Source of the DNA: Affinundibacterium flavidum
Lineage (GTDB): Bacteria; Pseudomonadota; Gammaproteobacteria; Burkholderiales; Burkholderiaceae_D
Length of the DNA stretch: 64,000 nucleotides
Direction: 5' to 3'
NCBI RefSeq assembly: GCF_014284175.1
Contig: NZ_JACOGA010000006.1
Coordinates: forward strand, 62,001-126,000
Position numbers and translations under genes: made by a program. The notes under the pieces are model-generated. The model saw nothing but the letters and a program-made list of their open reading frames with translations, searched no databases and was not told the DNA's origin. Positions 1-9,778 of the stretch are shown here, piece by piece. Every line of letters starts with the position of its first letter. The stretch's first letter is position 1.

Positions 1-659
1 TCACGCACTGTCAATGCTGACAGTTTCTCTGCGTTTGTCGCGACAAAACTGCGTACAAGTTCGGGATTCCATTTGGCGAAATCGCGTAATGCCCAGCCTA
101 TCGCTTTGCGGATAAAGAATTCGTCTTCGCCAGCCAATTGTTCTGCGTAGAAAAACAAACGCTGCGTATCAGTCTGCAAACGCCAGCCTAGTTGATGAAT
201 CATAGCTATCCGTCTGATCCACATCGAAGAGTCTTGCAAGGCGTGATCCATGCATACTTGTGCATTGGAATTGTTACTGTGCGCAGCGAAAATAACATCG
301 CCAATCACCGATGCTAAGCCATCGACACTATCCCACCATGCTTGCTGTTGCGCCAAAGCCAATAGCTCCGGAATATGCTCAAGAGTGAGGATTTTTCGAT
401 GCTGCGCGAGGACGTCAATCGCGACATATTGAAATTCACGCTGTGGTAATTGCCATAGCGCTTGCGCCAACTGAAGTAGTTCGGTGGCGCTGGCGGATAT
501 TTTCCCAACGTCTTTCAATAATTGTCGACGCAGCGGTGTTTTGATTCCTAAGAAATCAAAATGCGAACGCATATAGGCACGCATGGGTAAGGCGTTTTCT
601 GAATTGGCGTGAGCCAATAAGACTATTTGTATTTGCTGAAAAAAATCGCTGACGTGCAT
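1..659 (-). CDS. DNA alkylation repair protein, AlkD-like HEAT-repeat glycosylase (3' end cut by window)
   Basis: Reading from the ATG at the right end gives about 219 residues of helical-repeat protein that runs off the left edge, so the C terminus is missing. The start MHVSDFF, the segment ending in AWWDSVDGLAS and the segment EFFIRKAIGWALRDFAK match the AlkD family, which removes alkylated bases from DNA without base flipping. That function comes from family knowledge. The gene follows the Ser/Cys-rich ORF by 17 bp on the same strand and is probably the last gene of a three-gene unit headed by the Nramp transporter. Nothing suggests damage other than the window edge. Confidence 0.85.
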   Translation of the reverse strand, partial: MHVSDFFQQIQIVLLAHANSENALPMRAYMRSHFDFLGIKTPLRRQLLKDVGKISASATELLQLAQALWQLPQREFQYVAIDVLAQHRKILTLEHIPELLALAQQQAWWDSVDGLASVIGDVIFAAHSNNSNAQVCMDHALQDSSMWIRRIAMIHQLGWRLQTDTQRLFFYAEQLAGEDEFFIRKAIGWALRDFAKWNPELVRSFVATNAEKLSALTVR

Positions 660-676
660 AAGAACCACCGACAATA

Positions 677-1552
677 TTAAGATGAACTGCAACTACTTCC
701 ACAACTTGACCCACAGCTAGAGCCGCTATCACCACTGCTGCTATCACTGCAACTACTATCACTGCTACTGCTACCAGCACTATCACAGCTGGCACTATTC
801 GCAAACAAATCGCTACTACTTACTGAGCTGCAAGAGCTGCCCTGCTGTGCATTGGCATATTGTGCGCGCCGTTCTTGGCTTGCGTGAAATTGCGCCAAGG
901 TGCTGGCATTAATGAGTCCGAAGGCTAACAATTGATCAGGCAAGAAATAATCAGGATAAACCATTGCACCACTACCCAGACCAAGCAAACTCATGTGCTG
1001 AAAACCAAGGCGCTGCCCATCTGAACGATAGCTATAGCCGCGTGGCATTTTTAGGCGCCGATCAAGTGTAAATAGGGCAGGGACATAGTCACTGAGCGGA
1101 TCTTCCTTCGCCATGCGCCGTAGCTGCAACAGAGACACCGCGAGAGCACCACTGATACTGTCTTCCATCTGTTCTGCCGCCACATGCGGTATTGCTTTTC
1201 CAAAATATTGACGGCAAAAACTATCCACATCCTGAGCCGTAAAATACTTCTGCGGCAAAGTGAGCCACGCATGCCACACTGAGTCAGCCGCTTTGGATGG
1301 TAATCCGCATGCTCTATCGGCTTGACTTGCGCAATCAAAAAACATCATCAAACCTTCTGCGGCTTGAATAAAGAAAATGATGTCGGTAGGAATTCCAGTA
1401 AATTCTTGCTTAGCGTGAGTTTGCCAATGTTTGCACAATTCAGGTGGCAATTTACTCAAAGTTTGGCGATATGCCGATTGCTGAATAAAGCGCCGATAGC
1501 GCCCTTGTTGCAAACTGTTTTTAATTCGGGAGTGGATTTCACTCAAGTTCAT
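677..1552 (-). CDS. Uncharacterised protein with Ser/Cys-rich low-complexity tail
   Basis: A 291-residue protein that I cannot assign to a function. Residues 1 to about 235 look globular and soluble. The last 55 residues are almost only Ser, Cys, Gly and Asp, with short GSSC repeats, so the DNA there is a degenerate trinucleotide repeat. Similar Cys/Gly tails end some uncharacterised proteins of the TIGR04222 kind, but here Ser replaces most Gly and I do not claim membership. No signal peptide or clear membrane helix is seen. It starts 19 bp after the Nramp transporter stop and ends 17 bp before the AlkD-like gene, which suggests one transcript. Confidence 0.75.
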   Translation of the reverse strand: MNLSEIHSRIKNSLQQGRYRRFIQQSAYRQTLSKLPPELCKHWQTHAKQEFTGIPTDIIFFIQAAEGLMMFFDCASQADRACGLPSKAADSVWHAWLTLPQKYFTAQDVDSFCRQYFGKAIPHVAAEQMEDSISGALAVSLLQLRRMAKEDPLSDYVPALFTLDRRLKMPRGYSYRSDGQRLGFQHMSLLGLGSGAMVYPDYFLPDQLLAFGLINASTLAQFHASQERRAQYANAQQGSSCSSVSSSDLFANSASCDSAGSSSSDSSCSDSSSGDSGSSCGSSCGSSCSSS

Positions 1553-1571
1553 CAGAGTCTCCGATATTTTC

Positions 1572-2867
1572 TCAAGCCCAAGCCAATGCGAATACGCAAG
1601 CGAGGATTAACAACAAACTACCAACAGCAGCCAATCTGGTTTTGCTGCCTATCGCTGCCGCCCCCATAATTGTTGCATTCTGCGCTATCAATAATAATGC
1701 TAAAACGTGCAAAGGCAATAAAACCGCATTCACCACCTGACTAGAATAAATCAGCGGAATTAAGGGCAAGCCTGGAATTGACACTACGCTCGCAGCCGCG
1801 ACTGATAAGACGATAAATGCCGCATAGAAAAACTGAAAATGTTTTGCGTCTAAATCCAGAGAGGCGGGCGCACCTATCCCTTCTGCAATTGAATACGCGG
1901 TTGCAATAGGGACTATCGCTGCAGCCAATAATGATGCGCCCAGCAAACCCGCACCAAACAAGATCGTGGCGAAGGAGCCCGCCAAAGGCCGCAAAGCCAT
2001 TGCAGCATCGCCCGCATCTTGGATGTGTATGGCTGATTTGTGTAAGGTTGCCGCACACGCGACCGCAATCGCAATACCTATCACTCCAGTTAGCACCGAA
2101 CCAATCACCACATCAACTTGTTCCCAACGTAAATTGGCCACCGAAATCTTTTTATCCACGGCATAAGATTGAATAAATGCCAGCCCCCACGGTGCCAGCG
2201 TCGTGCCCAAAGTTGCAGCGATGGCGATCCAACCTAAATGGTCGTCCGGCAGATGCGGTACGAAGGCGTGATGCAAGACTGCTGACCAATCCGGTGCCGC
2301 CAAAATACCGTCTACAATATACAAGGCCAAGGTCGCAGAAATCACCAATAGAATTTTTTCTATCCTGTGAAAAGAACCCAGGACAACGACCAGACAAATT
2401 AAGATCGCCGCGAGCGGAGCGCTAATCCAGGCGGGTACACCTATCATTCCCAGAGCCGCCGCGATGCCTGCATATTCAGCGCAGATCGTTCCAAAGTTGG
2501 CGAACAGCAAACCTAGCACTGCCGCATACGCCCAATAGCGTCCCCAATGCTGACGAATCACCGCAACAAATCCTTTCCCTGTCACTGCACCTATGCGCAC
2601 CGCCAACATGTGAAACTGCACCAGCAAAATCGTTGAGAAAGGAATAATCCATAGCAGGCGATAGCCGTAATCCGCACCCAATATGGAATAAGTCGTGATG
2701 CCCGCCGGATCATCATCGGATAAACCAGCTAGTAGACCGGGCCCTAATACCGCCATAAACGCCGCCAACCAGCTTAATCCGGTTTGTCGAAATTCTGAAA
2801 AGCGAGCGGCGATTCCTCGCTTATGATGCGCGACCAAATGTGCAGGTTGTCGCAATGGTTTGCGCAT
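1572..2867 (-). CDS. Nramp-family divalent metal transporter
   Basis: A 431-residue polytopic inner-membrane protein with about eleven hydrophobic helices. Near residue 50 it has the TM1 motif DDDPAG, in the place of the Nramp DPGN-type metal site. TM3 carries the segment FANFGTICAEYAG and TM6 the segment TLAPWGLAFIQSY, where classical MntH proteins have an MPHN motif. The family moves Mn2+, Fe2+ or related ions with protons. The altered TM1 and TM6 motifs place this protein in the broader Nramp-related group, so I give no mntH symbol and the ion is uncertain. It is the first gene of the minus-strand unit leading to the AlkD-like gene. Confidence 0.85.
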   Translation of the reverse strand: MRKPLRQPAHLVAHHKRGIAARFSEFRQTGLSWLAAFMAVLGPGLLAGLSDDDPAGITTYSILGADYGYRLLWIIPFSTILLVQFHMLAVRIGAVTGKGFVAVIRQHWGRYWAYAAVLGLLFANFGTICAEYAGIAAALGMIGVPAWISAPLAAILICLVVVLGSFHRIEKILLVISATLALYIVDGILAAPDWSAVLHHAFVPHLPDDHLGWIAIAATLGTTLAPWGLAFIQSYAVDKKISVANLRWEQVDVVIGSVLTGVIGIAIAVACAATLHKSAIHIQDAGDAAMALRPLAGSFATILFGAGLLGASLLAAAIVPIATAYSIAEGIGAPASLDLDAKHFQFFYAAFIVLSVAAASVVSIPGLPLIPLIYSSQVVNAVLLPLHVLALLLIAQNATIMGAAAIGSKTRLAAVGSLLLILACVFALAWA

Positions 2868-2971
2868 AGATATTCCAGATAAATTGTCGGACTAAATGAA
2901 AAGCCACGACAGCCCTGCGAACGCTGGGATGTCGTCGCGATGTCTTAGGTTTGATTGAATAAGCTCACCTA

Positions 2972-4822
2972 TCAATGTGCTTTCTTCTGCACCAATGCGC
3001 TACCAACACCATGTCGCGTAGGTTCGCTAATCGCGGTCACCGTGCCATCAGCATTAAATTGAATTGCGTTCGCAGCGCCAATTTCTGAATCCGACTTATC
3101 CATCGTCCATTGATGACCGAAGCGGGCTAAACCTGTCGCTTGTGCACCGCCAATAAAATCAGGTTCTACCTGCGTTTGCGTGGCGTTGCGCTCAGACATG
3201 CGCGGCGCAGCCAAGGAACGCATCAAGTCCATTCCCAAATCAAGATGATTCACGATGGTTTGCAAAACGGTCGTAATGATCGTTGAACCGCCGGGACTAC
3301 CAACGGTGAAAACTGGCTTGCCATCCTTCAAAGCGATGACGGGCGCGATACTACTGCGTGGACGTTTGCCCGCCTCTGGAATATTCGGATGCGGTGCAGA
3401 AAAATCAAAATCGGTTAATTCATTATTCAATAAAAAACCATGCCCCGGCACCACCATCCCGTTCCCACCCCAATCTTCTATGGTGTAGGTGTAAGCCACG
3501 ATATTCCCGTGCTTATCACTGACGGTCAAATGCGTGGTGTGGGTGCTTTCTTCTTTGACTGGTGTCTTAATGACGGCTGGCGCGGATCCTGCAAACAGGC
3601 GAGGGCGCAAAGGAATACTAGGATCGTTTTGGAATGCATACGGATCTCCCGGCAATGTAGCGCTCTGACGACTAGCAGCCTGATCCAGTCGAATTTGTTG
3701 TGCACGAAGTTTGCTGTAATCTTTACTCAATAGTCCTTGCACCGGTACATCGACAAATTCAGGGTCGCCAATGTAAGCGTTACGGTCGGCAAACACCAGT
3801 CTTGAAGCTTCCAGAAATAAATGTTCGACCTGCTGACGCGACATTTTTTTGGTATCAAAATTTTCCATCAAATTGAGTGCCTGAGCGACTGTAATTCCGC
3901 CGCTACTAGGCAAACCTACGGCATACAAATCATAGCCGCGATAGGTACTGTGAACTGGCAAACGCAAGCGTACTTCGTAATTCAGTAAATCGGCTTGTGT
4001 CATGTTGCCAGGTCTGACTTTGGCTTGCCCTGTCACTGGAGGATGATTCACAGTCTGTAGCAGTGCATCCGCAATTTTGCCTCGATAAAAGGCATTCGCA
4101 CCACCGTTCGCGAGCGCTTGATAGGTCTTGGCTAAATCAGGATTCTTGAAATGATAGCCAACGGGTAGGGGCTGACCATTATGTAAATACAAGGCTCTGC
4201 TAGAGCTGAACAAAGCGAATTTTTTCGCTGCGCCGCTGTTTAAGTGATGAAAGATCGGCGTTATCGCAAACCCTTGCTCGGCAGTTTGTATCGCGGGTGC
4301 CAGCACCTGCTTAAACTGCATCGTGCCATAACGCTTTAAGGCTTCATCCCAACCGCGTACTGTTCCCGGTACCCCAACCGCTCTGCCGCTACTCACGGCA
4401 TCGTCCCACTCTAGTACTTTACCATCCTCGATAAAATTGTCGGATCGCACACCGGCTGGCGCAGTCTCTCTGTGGTCGAGCGTGATAAAGCGTTTTTCTT
4501 TTGCCAAATAGATCAACATAAAACCACCACCGCCTATACCGCAACTGAAAGGATCGGTGACGCCCAATGTTGCTGCGGCGGCAACCGCAGCATCAATTGC
4601 ATTCCCACCCTGATTGAGAATTTTTAGCGCGGCTTTCGAAGCTGCTTCACTGATCGTCGCGACCGCACCGCCGGTTCCCGTCGCGATCGGGGTTTTGTTG
4701 GGCGCTGATTTAGCTAAATTGCTTGCTGCCCATACAGGCAGCCCAGAGAAACTAAGATTAACGAGACTGGCGATCAAACTGACAGCTAAGGGGCGCGCGA
4801 TACTTTGACGATGAAGAAGCAT
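2972..4822 (-). CDS. ggt: Gamma-glutamyltransferase (periplasmic Ntn hydrolase)
   Basis: A 616-residue precursor with an N-terminal signal segment ending near PVWAAS. The family hydrolyses or transfers the gamma-glutamyl group of glutathione in the periplasm and processes itself into two subunits at a Thr. The motif THTTHLTV near residue 427 contains the expected nucleophile Thr that begins the small subunit. PSSGG near residue 310 and GSPGGS near residue 515 are further family motifs, and DHRETAPA near residue 115 provides the substrate Arg. Length is in the usual range. It is a single gene, separated by about 100 bp from the Nramp gene. Confidence 0.93.
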   Translation of the reverse strand: MLLHRQSIARPLAVSLIASLVNLSFSGLPVWAASNLAKSAPNKTPIATGTGGAVATISEAASKAALKILNQGGNAIDAAVAAAATLGVTDPFSCGIGGGGFMLIYLAKEKRFITLDHRETAPAGVRSDNFIEDGKVLEWDDAVSSGRAVGVPGTVRGWDEALKRYGTMQFKQVLAPAIQTAEQGFAITPIFHHLNSGAAKKFALFSSSRALYLHNGQPLPVGYHFKNPDLAKTYQALANGGANAFYRGKIADALLQTVNHPPVTGQAKVRPGNMTQADLLNYEVRLRLPVHSTYRGYDLYAVGLPSSGGITVAQALNLMENFDTKKMSRQQVEHLFLEASRLVFADRNAYIGDPEFVDVPVQGLLSKDYSKLRAQQIRLDQAASRQSATLPGDPYAFQNDPSIPLRPRLFAGSAPAVIKTPVKEESTHTTHLTVSDKHGNIVAYTYTIEDWGGNGMVVPGHGFLLNNELTDFDFSAPHPNIPEAGKRPRSSIAPVIALKDGKPVFTVGSPGGSTIITTVLQTIVNHLDLGMDLMRSLAAPRMSERNATQTQVEPDFIGGAQATGLARFGHQWTMDKSDSEIGAANAIQFNADGTVTAISEPTRHGVGSALVQKKAH

Positions 4823-4974
4823 AGATAGACGATCCGCTTGATGAGTTAGTGGGAAGAATCATGAACGACAAATCTGACTTCCCATACCTTAGCGGATCAT
4901 GCAGGCAACAGGCAAACCCTAATCTAGTGCCTGTCGCATTTGGACAAATGAATTCAAAGGAGATAGATATGTAT

Positions 4975-5238
4975 TTAGCCAGCGTAAGCAGTGAGCGCTT
5001 GTTTGACTATGCGGCTTACACTAGCGCTAGATTTCTTCTGCAATACAATGACTTTTTCGCCATCCATCACGACGATGACTTTGCTGACCAATCCACCTTG
5101 TGAGGGCCCGTTTTGCCCTTCATCTTCTGCAGGCCAATAATGAATAATCAAGGCGAGGCAAACCAGCCCTAATAAAATGGTGGCAAATCTTTCGGCAATT
5201 TGGCGAGCTAGCATACGGAATTCGAAGCGCTTTTTCAT
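4975..5238 (-). CDS. Small single-pass membrane protein of unknown function
   Basis: An 87-residue protein with a basic N terminus (MKKRFEF), one hydrophobic helix at about residues 18-35, and a charged tail rich in Val and Lys. AAGGACAG lies a few bases before the ATG and supports the start. No family is recognised. An overlapping plus-strand ORF in the same region has no ribosome site and was rejected. Confidence 0.6.
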   Translation of the reverse strand: MKKRFEFRMLARQIAERFATILLGLVCLALIIHYWPAEDEGQNGPSQGGLVSKVIVVMDGEKVIVLQKKSSASVSRIVKQALTAYAG

Positions 5239-5535
5239 AATTTCTGTCCTTCACATTCGATGATAGGAATCCTTATGCAGAAATTGTGCCAGCTATACTA
5301 GGCACCGGTATAGAAGATAAGTATTTGATTTGATTAAGTTTCTTTGTTTTCAATTTTCTTTACTTTTTGTACGGGCAGGACTATCCGTACAAGTTCGGAC
5401 ATTTTGCACAACATATTTTGTAATTTTGCTCTGCATTGAGGGCGTTGCTTGTTAGAATGCAAGTATTCACATTTTGCCAAGATCAGGAATCCCCTTGTAC
5501 TTTCGTCCGGCAGCTCATGATCAGCTTGTCAGCCT

Positions 5536-6741
5536 ATGCTAGCCATTGATCCACGCACGGTGCTGGTGGTCTGGTCGGCATTGAATATCCTATTTGCGGC
5601 TATTTTGGCATTGGTCGGGATGCAAGCTCGCAATGTCAAAGGCGTACGCCAATGGGCGATGGCCGATCTGTTGGTCGGCATTGCGCTCGGCCTTATTAGT
5701 CAAGTCACTTATCCCACCTCACCACTCGTCACCGTTTGTGGTGCAATCTTGCTTGGTCTCGGTTTGGGTCTAATTTACAGCGGGATTGAGGCCTTTGAAG
5801 GGCGTCGTTGCCGCTACTGGATACCAGTCCTGCTGGCATCGTTGATTCTGCTGAATAATTATTTTTTCGCGCATATTTATTTCTCGCCTAAGATTCGCAT
5901 CTTTACCAATTTCCTCTTGTTTGGCAGTGTTCATGCGCTGTGCGCACGCGCCTTGTTTATCCGTATAGAACAACCCTTGCGAACTGCCTATTGGCTGGCC
6001 GGAACTTCGGTCTTTTTAATTTGCATGTTGACATTGGCGCGTATGATCAATGTCGCCTTAACACCAGCACATGAAATCGGCATGTTCACGGCATCAGGCG
6101 TCAATTCCGCCGTGTTTCTATTCGCGGCCTTAGCTCAAATGTCGATGTCATTGGCTTTCATGCTGATGATTAACTACACCTTAGCCAATCAATTGAATAT
6201 TCTTGCCGCCACCGATGCATTGACGGGATTATTCAATCGCCGTAGCCTGGAATTGCACGCGACGCGGCAACTAGCACATAGCAAGCGTACCGGCGAATGT
6301 CTGAGTATCATGATGATAGACGTCGATCACTTCAAACAGATTAATGATCATTATGGACATCAAGCAGGTGATGAAGTATTGCGTCGCTTATCGAATCTGA
6401 TGCAATCCATCGTACGCGGCAATGACTACCTGGCACGCTACGGTGGTGAAGAGTTTTGCATCTTACTACCTGGCACAAACGAAGCGCAGGCCGCTATATT
6501 GGCCGAACGTCTGCGCCGTCTGTACGAAGATCTGCTCATCCCCTGGCAACAACATACTTTGCGCAGTAGTATCAGCATAGGAATTGCAGATACCGAGCAT
6601 GCTGCCAATGATGTTGAGCGCCTGATCGAGCTTGCCGATATCGCCTTATATCAGGCGAAACATGAAGGTAGAAATCGCATTGCTAGATTTTCGGAACAAT
6701 CTGCCGCGCCTGCTATAGCGGAACCGACCAGCACAAATTAA
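5536..6741 (+). CDS. Membrane-bound diguanylate cyclase (GGDEF)
   Basis: A 401-residue protein that should make cyclic di-GMP from two GTP. The first 220 residues hold about six or seven membrane helices, a MASE-like sensor of unknown ligand. The cyclase domain follows, with DALTGLFNRR at its start, DVDHFKQIND at the metal site and GGEEF near residue 303. RGND sits exactly five residues before GGEEF, the place of the product-inhibition I-site (RxxD), so feedback control is likely. The ATG has only a weak ribosome site. The gene stands alone, facing the minus-strand amidohydrolase. Confidence 0.9.
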   Translation: MLAIDPRTVLVVWSALNILFAAILALVGMQARNVKGVRQWAMADLLVGIALGLISQVTYPTSPLVTVCGAILLGLGLGLIYSGIEAFEGRRCRYWIPVLLASLILLNNYFFAHIYFSPKIRIFTNFLLFGSVHALCARALFIRIEQPLRTAYWLAGTSVFLICMLTLARMINVALTPAHEIGMFTASGVNSAVFLFAALAQMSMSLAFMLMINYTLANQLNILAATDALTGLFNRRSLELHATRQLAHSKRTGECLSIMMIDVDHFKQINDHYGHQAGDEVLRRLSNLMQSIVRGNDYLARYGGEEFCILLPGTNEAQAAILAERLRRLYEDLLIPWQQHTLRSSISIGIADTEHAANDVERLIELADIALYQAKHEGRNRIARFSEQSAAPAIAEPTSTN

Positions 6742-6847
6742 CTCAGCGGTATTCACCAGATCTCCCGACGCATGCCTATGATATCGGGGATCTACGCCGC
6801 GCACTACTCGCTGCACCGCTATTAATTCCGCTATTAATTCACCGGAT

Positions 6848-8338
6848 TTAATGCGCAGACAAACTGGCACGTGCATGTGGCTTACCGTGCAAAATCACCT
6901 GAGCGATACTGTCGTAAGCCTCGACACTGAGCAGAGGATTGCGGTCGAGCAGCAACAAATCTGCGCGCTTACCGACTTCAACACTACCTATCGATTGCTC
7001 CAATCCTAAGGCGCGCGCATTGTTGATCGTTAATGCACTGAACAATTGCGGTAAGCTCATCCCCGTCTCCAACCATCTATCCATTTCCCAGCGTCCATTA
7101 ACACCGGGAAATTGCGTATAAAAAGGACCACTCGGCGTATCGCTACCAAACAATAGGCGCGCACCATTTTTCTGCAATTGCTGGGTCATTTGGCGCACCG
7201 TGTTTAAAGGTTTGGCATACATTTTTTGAAAGGCCTGATAACGTTCTGCCGGGCTATTCGTCGAGCCTACTAATTCCTCTGCCAATAATTTACTCATCCA
7301 TTGGCCAGCATCGCTTTGATACCAGCTTGCCAGTTGTTGTGGAATGGCATGATCGACCTGCGGATTTTTAAAGAAATCCGGATTCATCGCTTCTTGCTCG
7401 CCGTATAAGACTTGTATCGTCGGTTGTATAGAAATATCGGCGGTTGCCAATTCCCGTGCCATCGCTTGCAAACGCTGTTGATTCATTAGGGGATCGACCT
7501 GCTTGGTCTCGTGCCACATGCCGTGCACCAAGGTTGTCACGCCCGTTTTTAAAGCAAATTCATAAGCAGCTTGTGAATTGCCATGCAAATACACAGGCAT
7601 TTTCAAACTCTTGGCGTGAGCAACAACCGCTTGTATCAACTCTGGCGAGGGCACGGGTAAATTCTTTTTCGCGCCAAATCCGGTTTCATAAAAAACCTTG
7701 ATACAACTAGCACCGTCTTGTTTGGCTGCGGCAACTACCGCCTGTGGCGTATGCGCCTCAGGTTTAAAATTGGCCGGATAGACTGTAGGCTGTGCCGGAT
7801 CGAACAGCATATATTTCGTGCCCTCTACCTGAAATTGCAAATCCTTATCCATCCACGATGCGGGGTAGCCATTAGGAATGGTCACTGGCGCACAGAAATA
7901 GGCTTGCGGACCTGCAGGCTGAGAATTCCAGTCAGCAATAAATGATGGATTACCCGTCAAATCCAGTACGGTAGTAAAACCAAAGTAGGCATAGCTACGT
8001 GGCATTTGTAGGCGCGCCTCCTTCAACATGGCCTCATCTTCTGGACGCTTACCAGCATAACCGGGTACGCCATCCAAATGGACATGCGTATCGATCAAGC
8101 CTGGGACTAAGAATTTTCCGCGTCCATCAATTTGACGATCTGACTTGGCTTGCGACTTACCCAAATTTTTCCCAATCGCAACAATCTTGCCATCACGAAT
8201 CAAGACATCTTGTGGTGCCGATGCCTGCGCCTGATCAGGCTGAACAATTTTCGCCTGTTTAATCAATAAACTATCGGCGTACGCTGATGGACTGAGAACA
8301 GCAGTGAACAAACCTAAGACAAACAAAGAACGCAACAT
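6848..8338 (-). CDS. Secreted amidohydrolase-family metallohydrolase
   Basis: I place the start at the ATG preceded by GGAGA rather than at the longer reading frame. This gives a 496-residue precursor with the signal peptide MLRSLFVLGLFTAVLSPSAYA. Motifs of the amidohydrolase superfamily are in order: HVHLDG (first metal HxH), CIKVFYE (candidate carboxylated Lys), YLHGNS and LVHGMWH (metal His residues), and FGSDTPSG (catalytic Asp). The substrate is unknown; relatives cleave dipeptides, imides or cyclic amides. The gene is divergent from an AraC-type regulator, which suggests control by that regulator through the repeats between them. Confidence 0.88.
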   Translation of the reverse strand: MLRSLFVLGLFTAVLSPSAYADSLLIKQAKIVQPDQAQASAPQDVLIRDGKIVAIGKNLGKSQAKSDRQIDGRGKFLVPGLIDTHVHLDGVPGYAGKRPEDEAMLKEARLQMPRSYAYFGFTTVLDLTGNPSFIADWNSQPAGPQAYFCAPVTIPNGYPASWMDKDLQFQVEGTKYMLFDPAQPTVYPANFKPEAHTPQAVVAAAKQDGASCIKVFYETGFGAKKNLPVPSPELIQAVVAHAKSLKMPVYLHGNSQAAYEFALKTGVTTLVHGMWHETKQVDPLMNQQRLQAMARELATADISIQPTIQVLYGEQEAMNPDFFKNPQVDHAIPQQLASWYQSDAGQWMSKLLAEELVGSTNSPAERYQAFQKMYAKPLNTVRQMTQQLQKNGARLLFGSDTPSGPFYTQFPGVNGRWEMDRWLETGMSLPQLFSALTINNARALGLEQSIGSVEVGKRADLLLLDRNPLLSVEAYDSIAQVILHGKPHARASLSAH

Positions 8339-8397
8339 AATCAAATCTCCATGACTAAATAAGAACTTCAGTCTGACCATTAAGTGTCTCAAAAGCG

Positions 8398-8443
8398 ACC
8401 TAAAACACGATGCAGGTCGTCCAAAACAGCATCTAGGACGTGA
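8398..8443. promoter_or_regulatory. Candidate AraC-type operator (two direct repeats, 21-bp period)
   Basis: Between the amidohydrolase and its divergent regulator, AAAACACGATGCAGGTCG (from 8402) recurs as AAAACAGCATCTAGGACG (from 8423). The 21-bp period puts both copies on the same DNA face, as usual for AraC-family half sites. CGCTAAATC also occurs twice, at 8449 and 8461. Binding is inferred. Confidence 0.4.
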
Positions 8444-8582
8444 ATTTGCGCTAAATCTGTCGCTAAATCAGAAAAAAATCAACCTAGACTCACAATCTGC
8501 CCTGAAAATTTCAATTCGCTTGAATTCGCCACTCACTCAATTTGATATCTGCTTTTTTCGAATCGGCCGGATAATTTCGTTT

Positions 8583-9677
8583 ATGATGGCAAATATGACA
8601 TCGACAACATCCCTCATCAGCCACTTACAAATTGCCAATAGCGTACTTTGCCTGTTAATGGCAGTACAACTTTTGAGCATGAATTCTATGCGCCCCTTAC
8701 CCAAGCGCTTGCTCGCGTTCAATTGCTTGTTATATGCGCACCAAAGTCTGGCGCTGATATTTATCCTCAATACCGACCACCAAACCACTGTCACATTGTT
8801 CAATGTCAGCCGCCCTTTATTTGCAATGTGGTTGGGACCCGCTTTGTACATTTACTTTCTAAGCGTGCGCCAACAGCAAGTCACACTGCGCTGGCAGCAA
8901 GCTTTACATTTTTTGTGCGGCACGCTTATCTTTGTGTTGCTAGCCAACATAAAACCGCTACGCGCCTTTATTGATATCGCTATCAGCACCAGTTTTGTTG
9001 GCTACTTCATCTTGATCGCCATCCAGATGCGTCACGGTCAGCAAGTGCTTGCTCACCTCGGTAGCTATGCAGCATCAGCACATCGCTGGCTGCTCAGTTT
9101 GATGGTGATGGCCATCATCAATATCTGCCTGGAATTTGCAGTGAATATTGAACTGGAATATGGCGTCGCTTTGCGCGATTCTATCTCGCTTCTGATTGCC
9201 AGTATTGCATTCATGCTTATTAACGCCACGATCGTGTTGGCGGCGTTAAAGCGCAGCGACTGGCTGGAATGGATGTACCAATTTAGCGAGCAAAGCTTAC
9301 ACCAAGCGCCATCTACATTGGATACCGACATTGCCAATAAGTTATTTCAACGCTGGGAAACACTGGTCAACACCGCACAACTCCATCAGCAAGAATTCGG
9401 CATCACCTTGCCGCAAGCGGCAAAAAAACTACAAGTCCCGGCGCGCCAATTATCGAATGCAATCAATCAGGTTTATGGCAAAAGTTTCTCGGTCTATCTC
9501 AATGATCGCCGGATTCAGGAAGCACAAAACCTCTTAATCAGTCATCCCGAAATGACGATCATCGATGTCATGCAAGCTTCTGGTTTCAGCAGCAAATCCA
9601 ATTTCAATAAAGAATTTTTGCGAGTAACTGGGACCTCGCCTTCTGGGTTTCGGGAGTCGAATACAGCGCAGATTTGA
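8583..9677 (+). CDS. AraC-family transcriptional regulator with membrane-spanning N terminus
   Basis: The frame opens at a TTG at 8520, but the tandem ATG used here fits better; neither has a strong ribosome site, so the start is uncertain. About 364 residues. Residues 10-230 form six or seven membrane helices. The last 100 residues are an AraC/XylS helix-turn-helix, with KLQVPARQLSNAINQ as first helix pair and MQASGFSSKSNFNKEFLRVTG as the typical second. This layout belongs to membrane-tethered AraC regulators that sense an outside signal. The most likely target is the divergent amidohydrolase gene. Confidence 0.85.
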   Translation: MMANMTSTTSLISHLQIANSVLCLLMAVQLLSMNSMRPLPKRLLAFNCLLYAHQSLALIFILNTDHQTTVTLFNVSRPLFAMWLGPALYIYFLSVRQQQVTLRWQQALHFLCGTLIFVLLANIKPLRAFIDIAISTSFVGYFILIAIQMRHGQQVLAHLGSYAASAHRWLLSLMVMAIINICLEFAVNIELEYGVALRDSISLLIASIAFMLINATIVLAALKRSDWLEWMYQFSEQSLHQAPSTLDTDIANKLFQRWETLVNTAQLHQQEFGITLPQAAKKLQVPARQLSNAINQVYGKSFSVYLNDRRIQEAQNLLISHPEMTIIDVMQASGFSSKSNFNKEFLRVTGTSPSGFRESNTAQI

Positions 9678-9778
9678 ATTCAAGAAAGTCACTAGGGATA
9701 TACTTTCTTCCCCATGGACGACCATGAACAACCATAAACGACAAGGCTGAATAAATTAATTTACCCTAAGGGGCATTC

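Noticed and set aside
4849..5103. Plus-strand frame opposite the small membrane-protein gene
   Set aside because: No ribosome site and random-looking composition; the minus-strand gene has a clear site and membrane helix.
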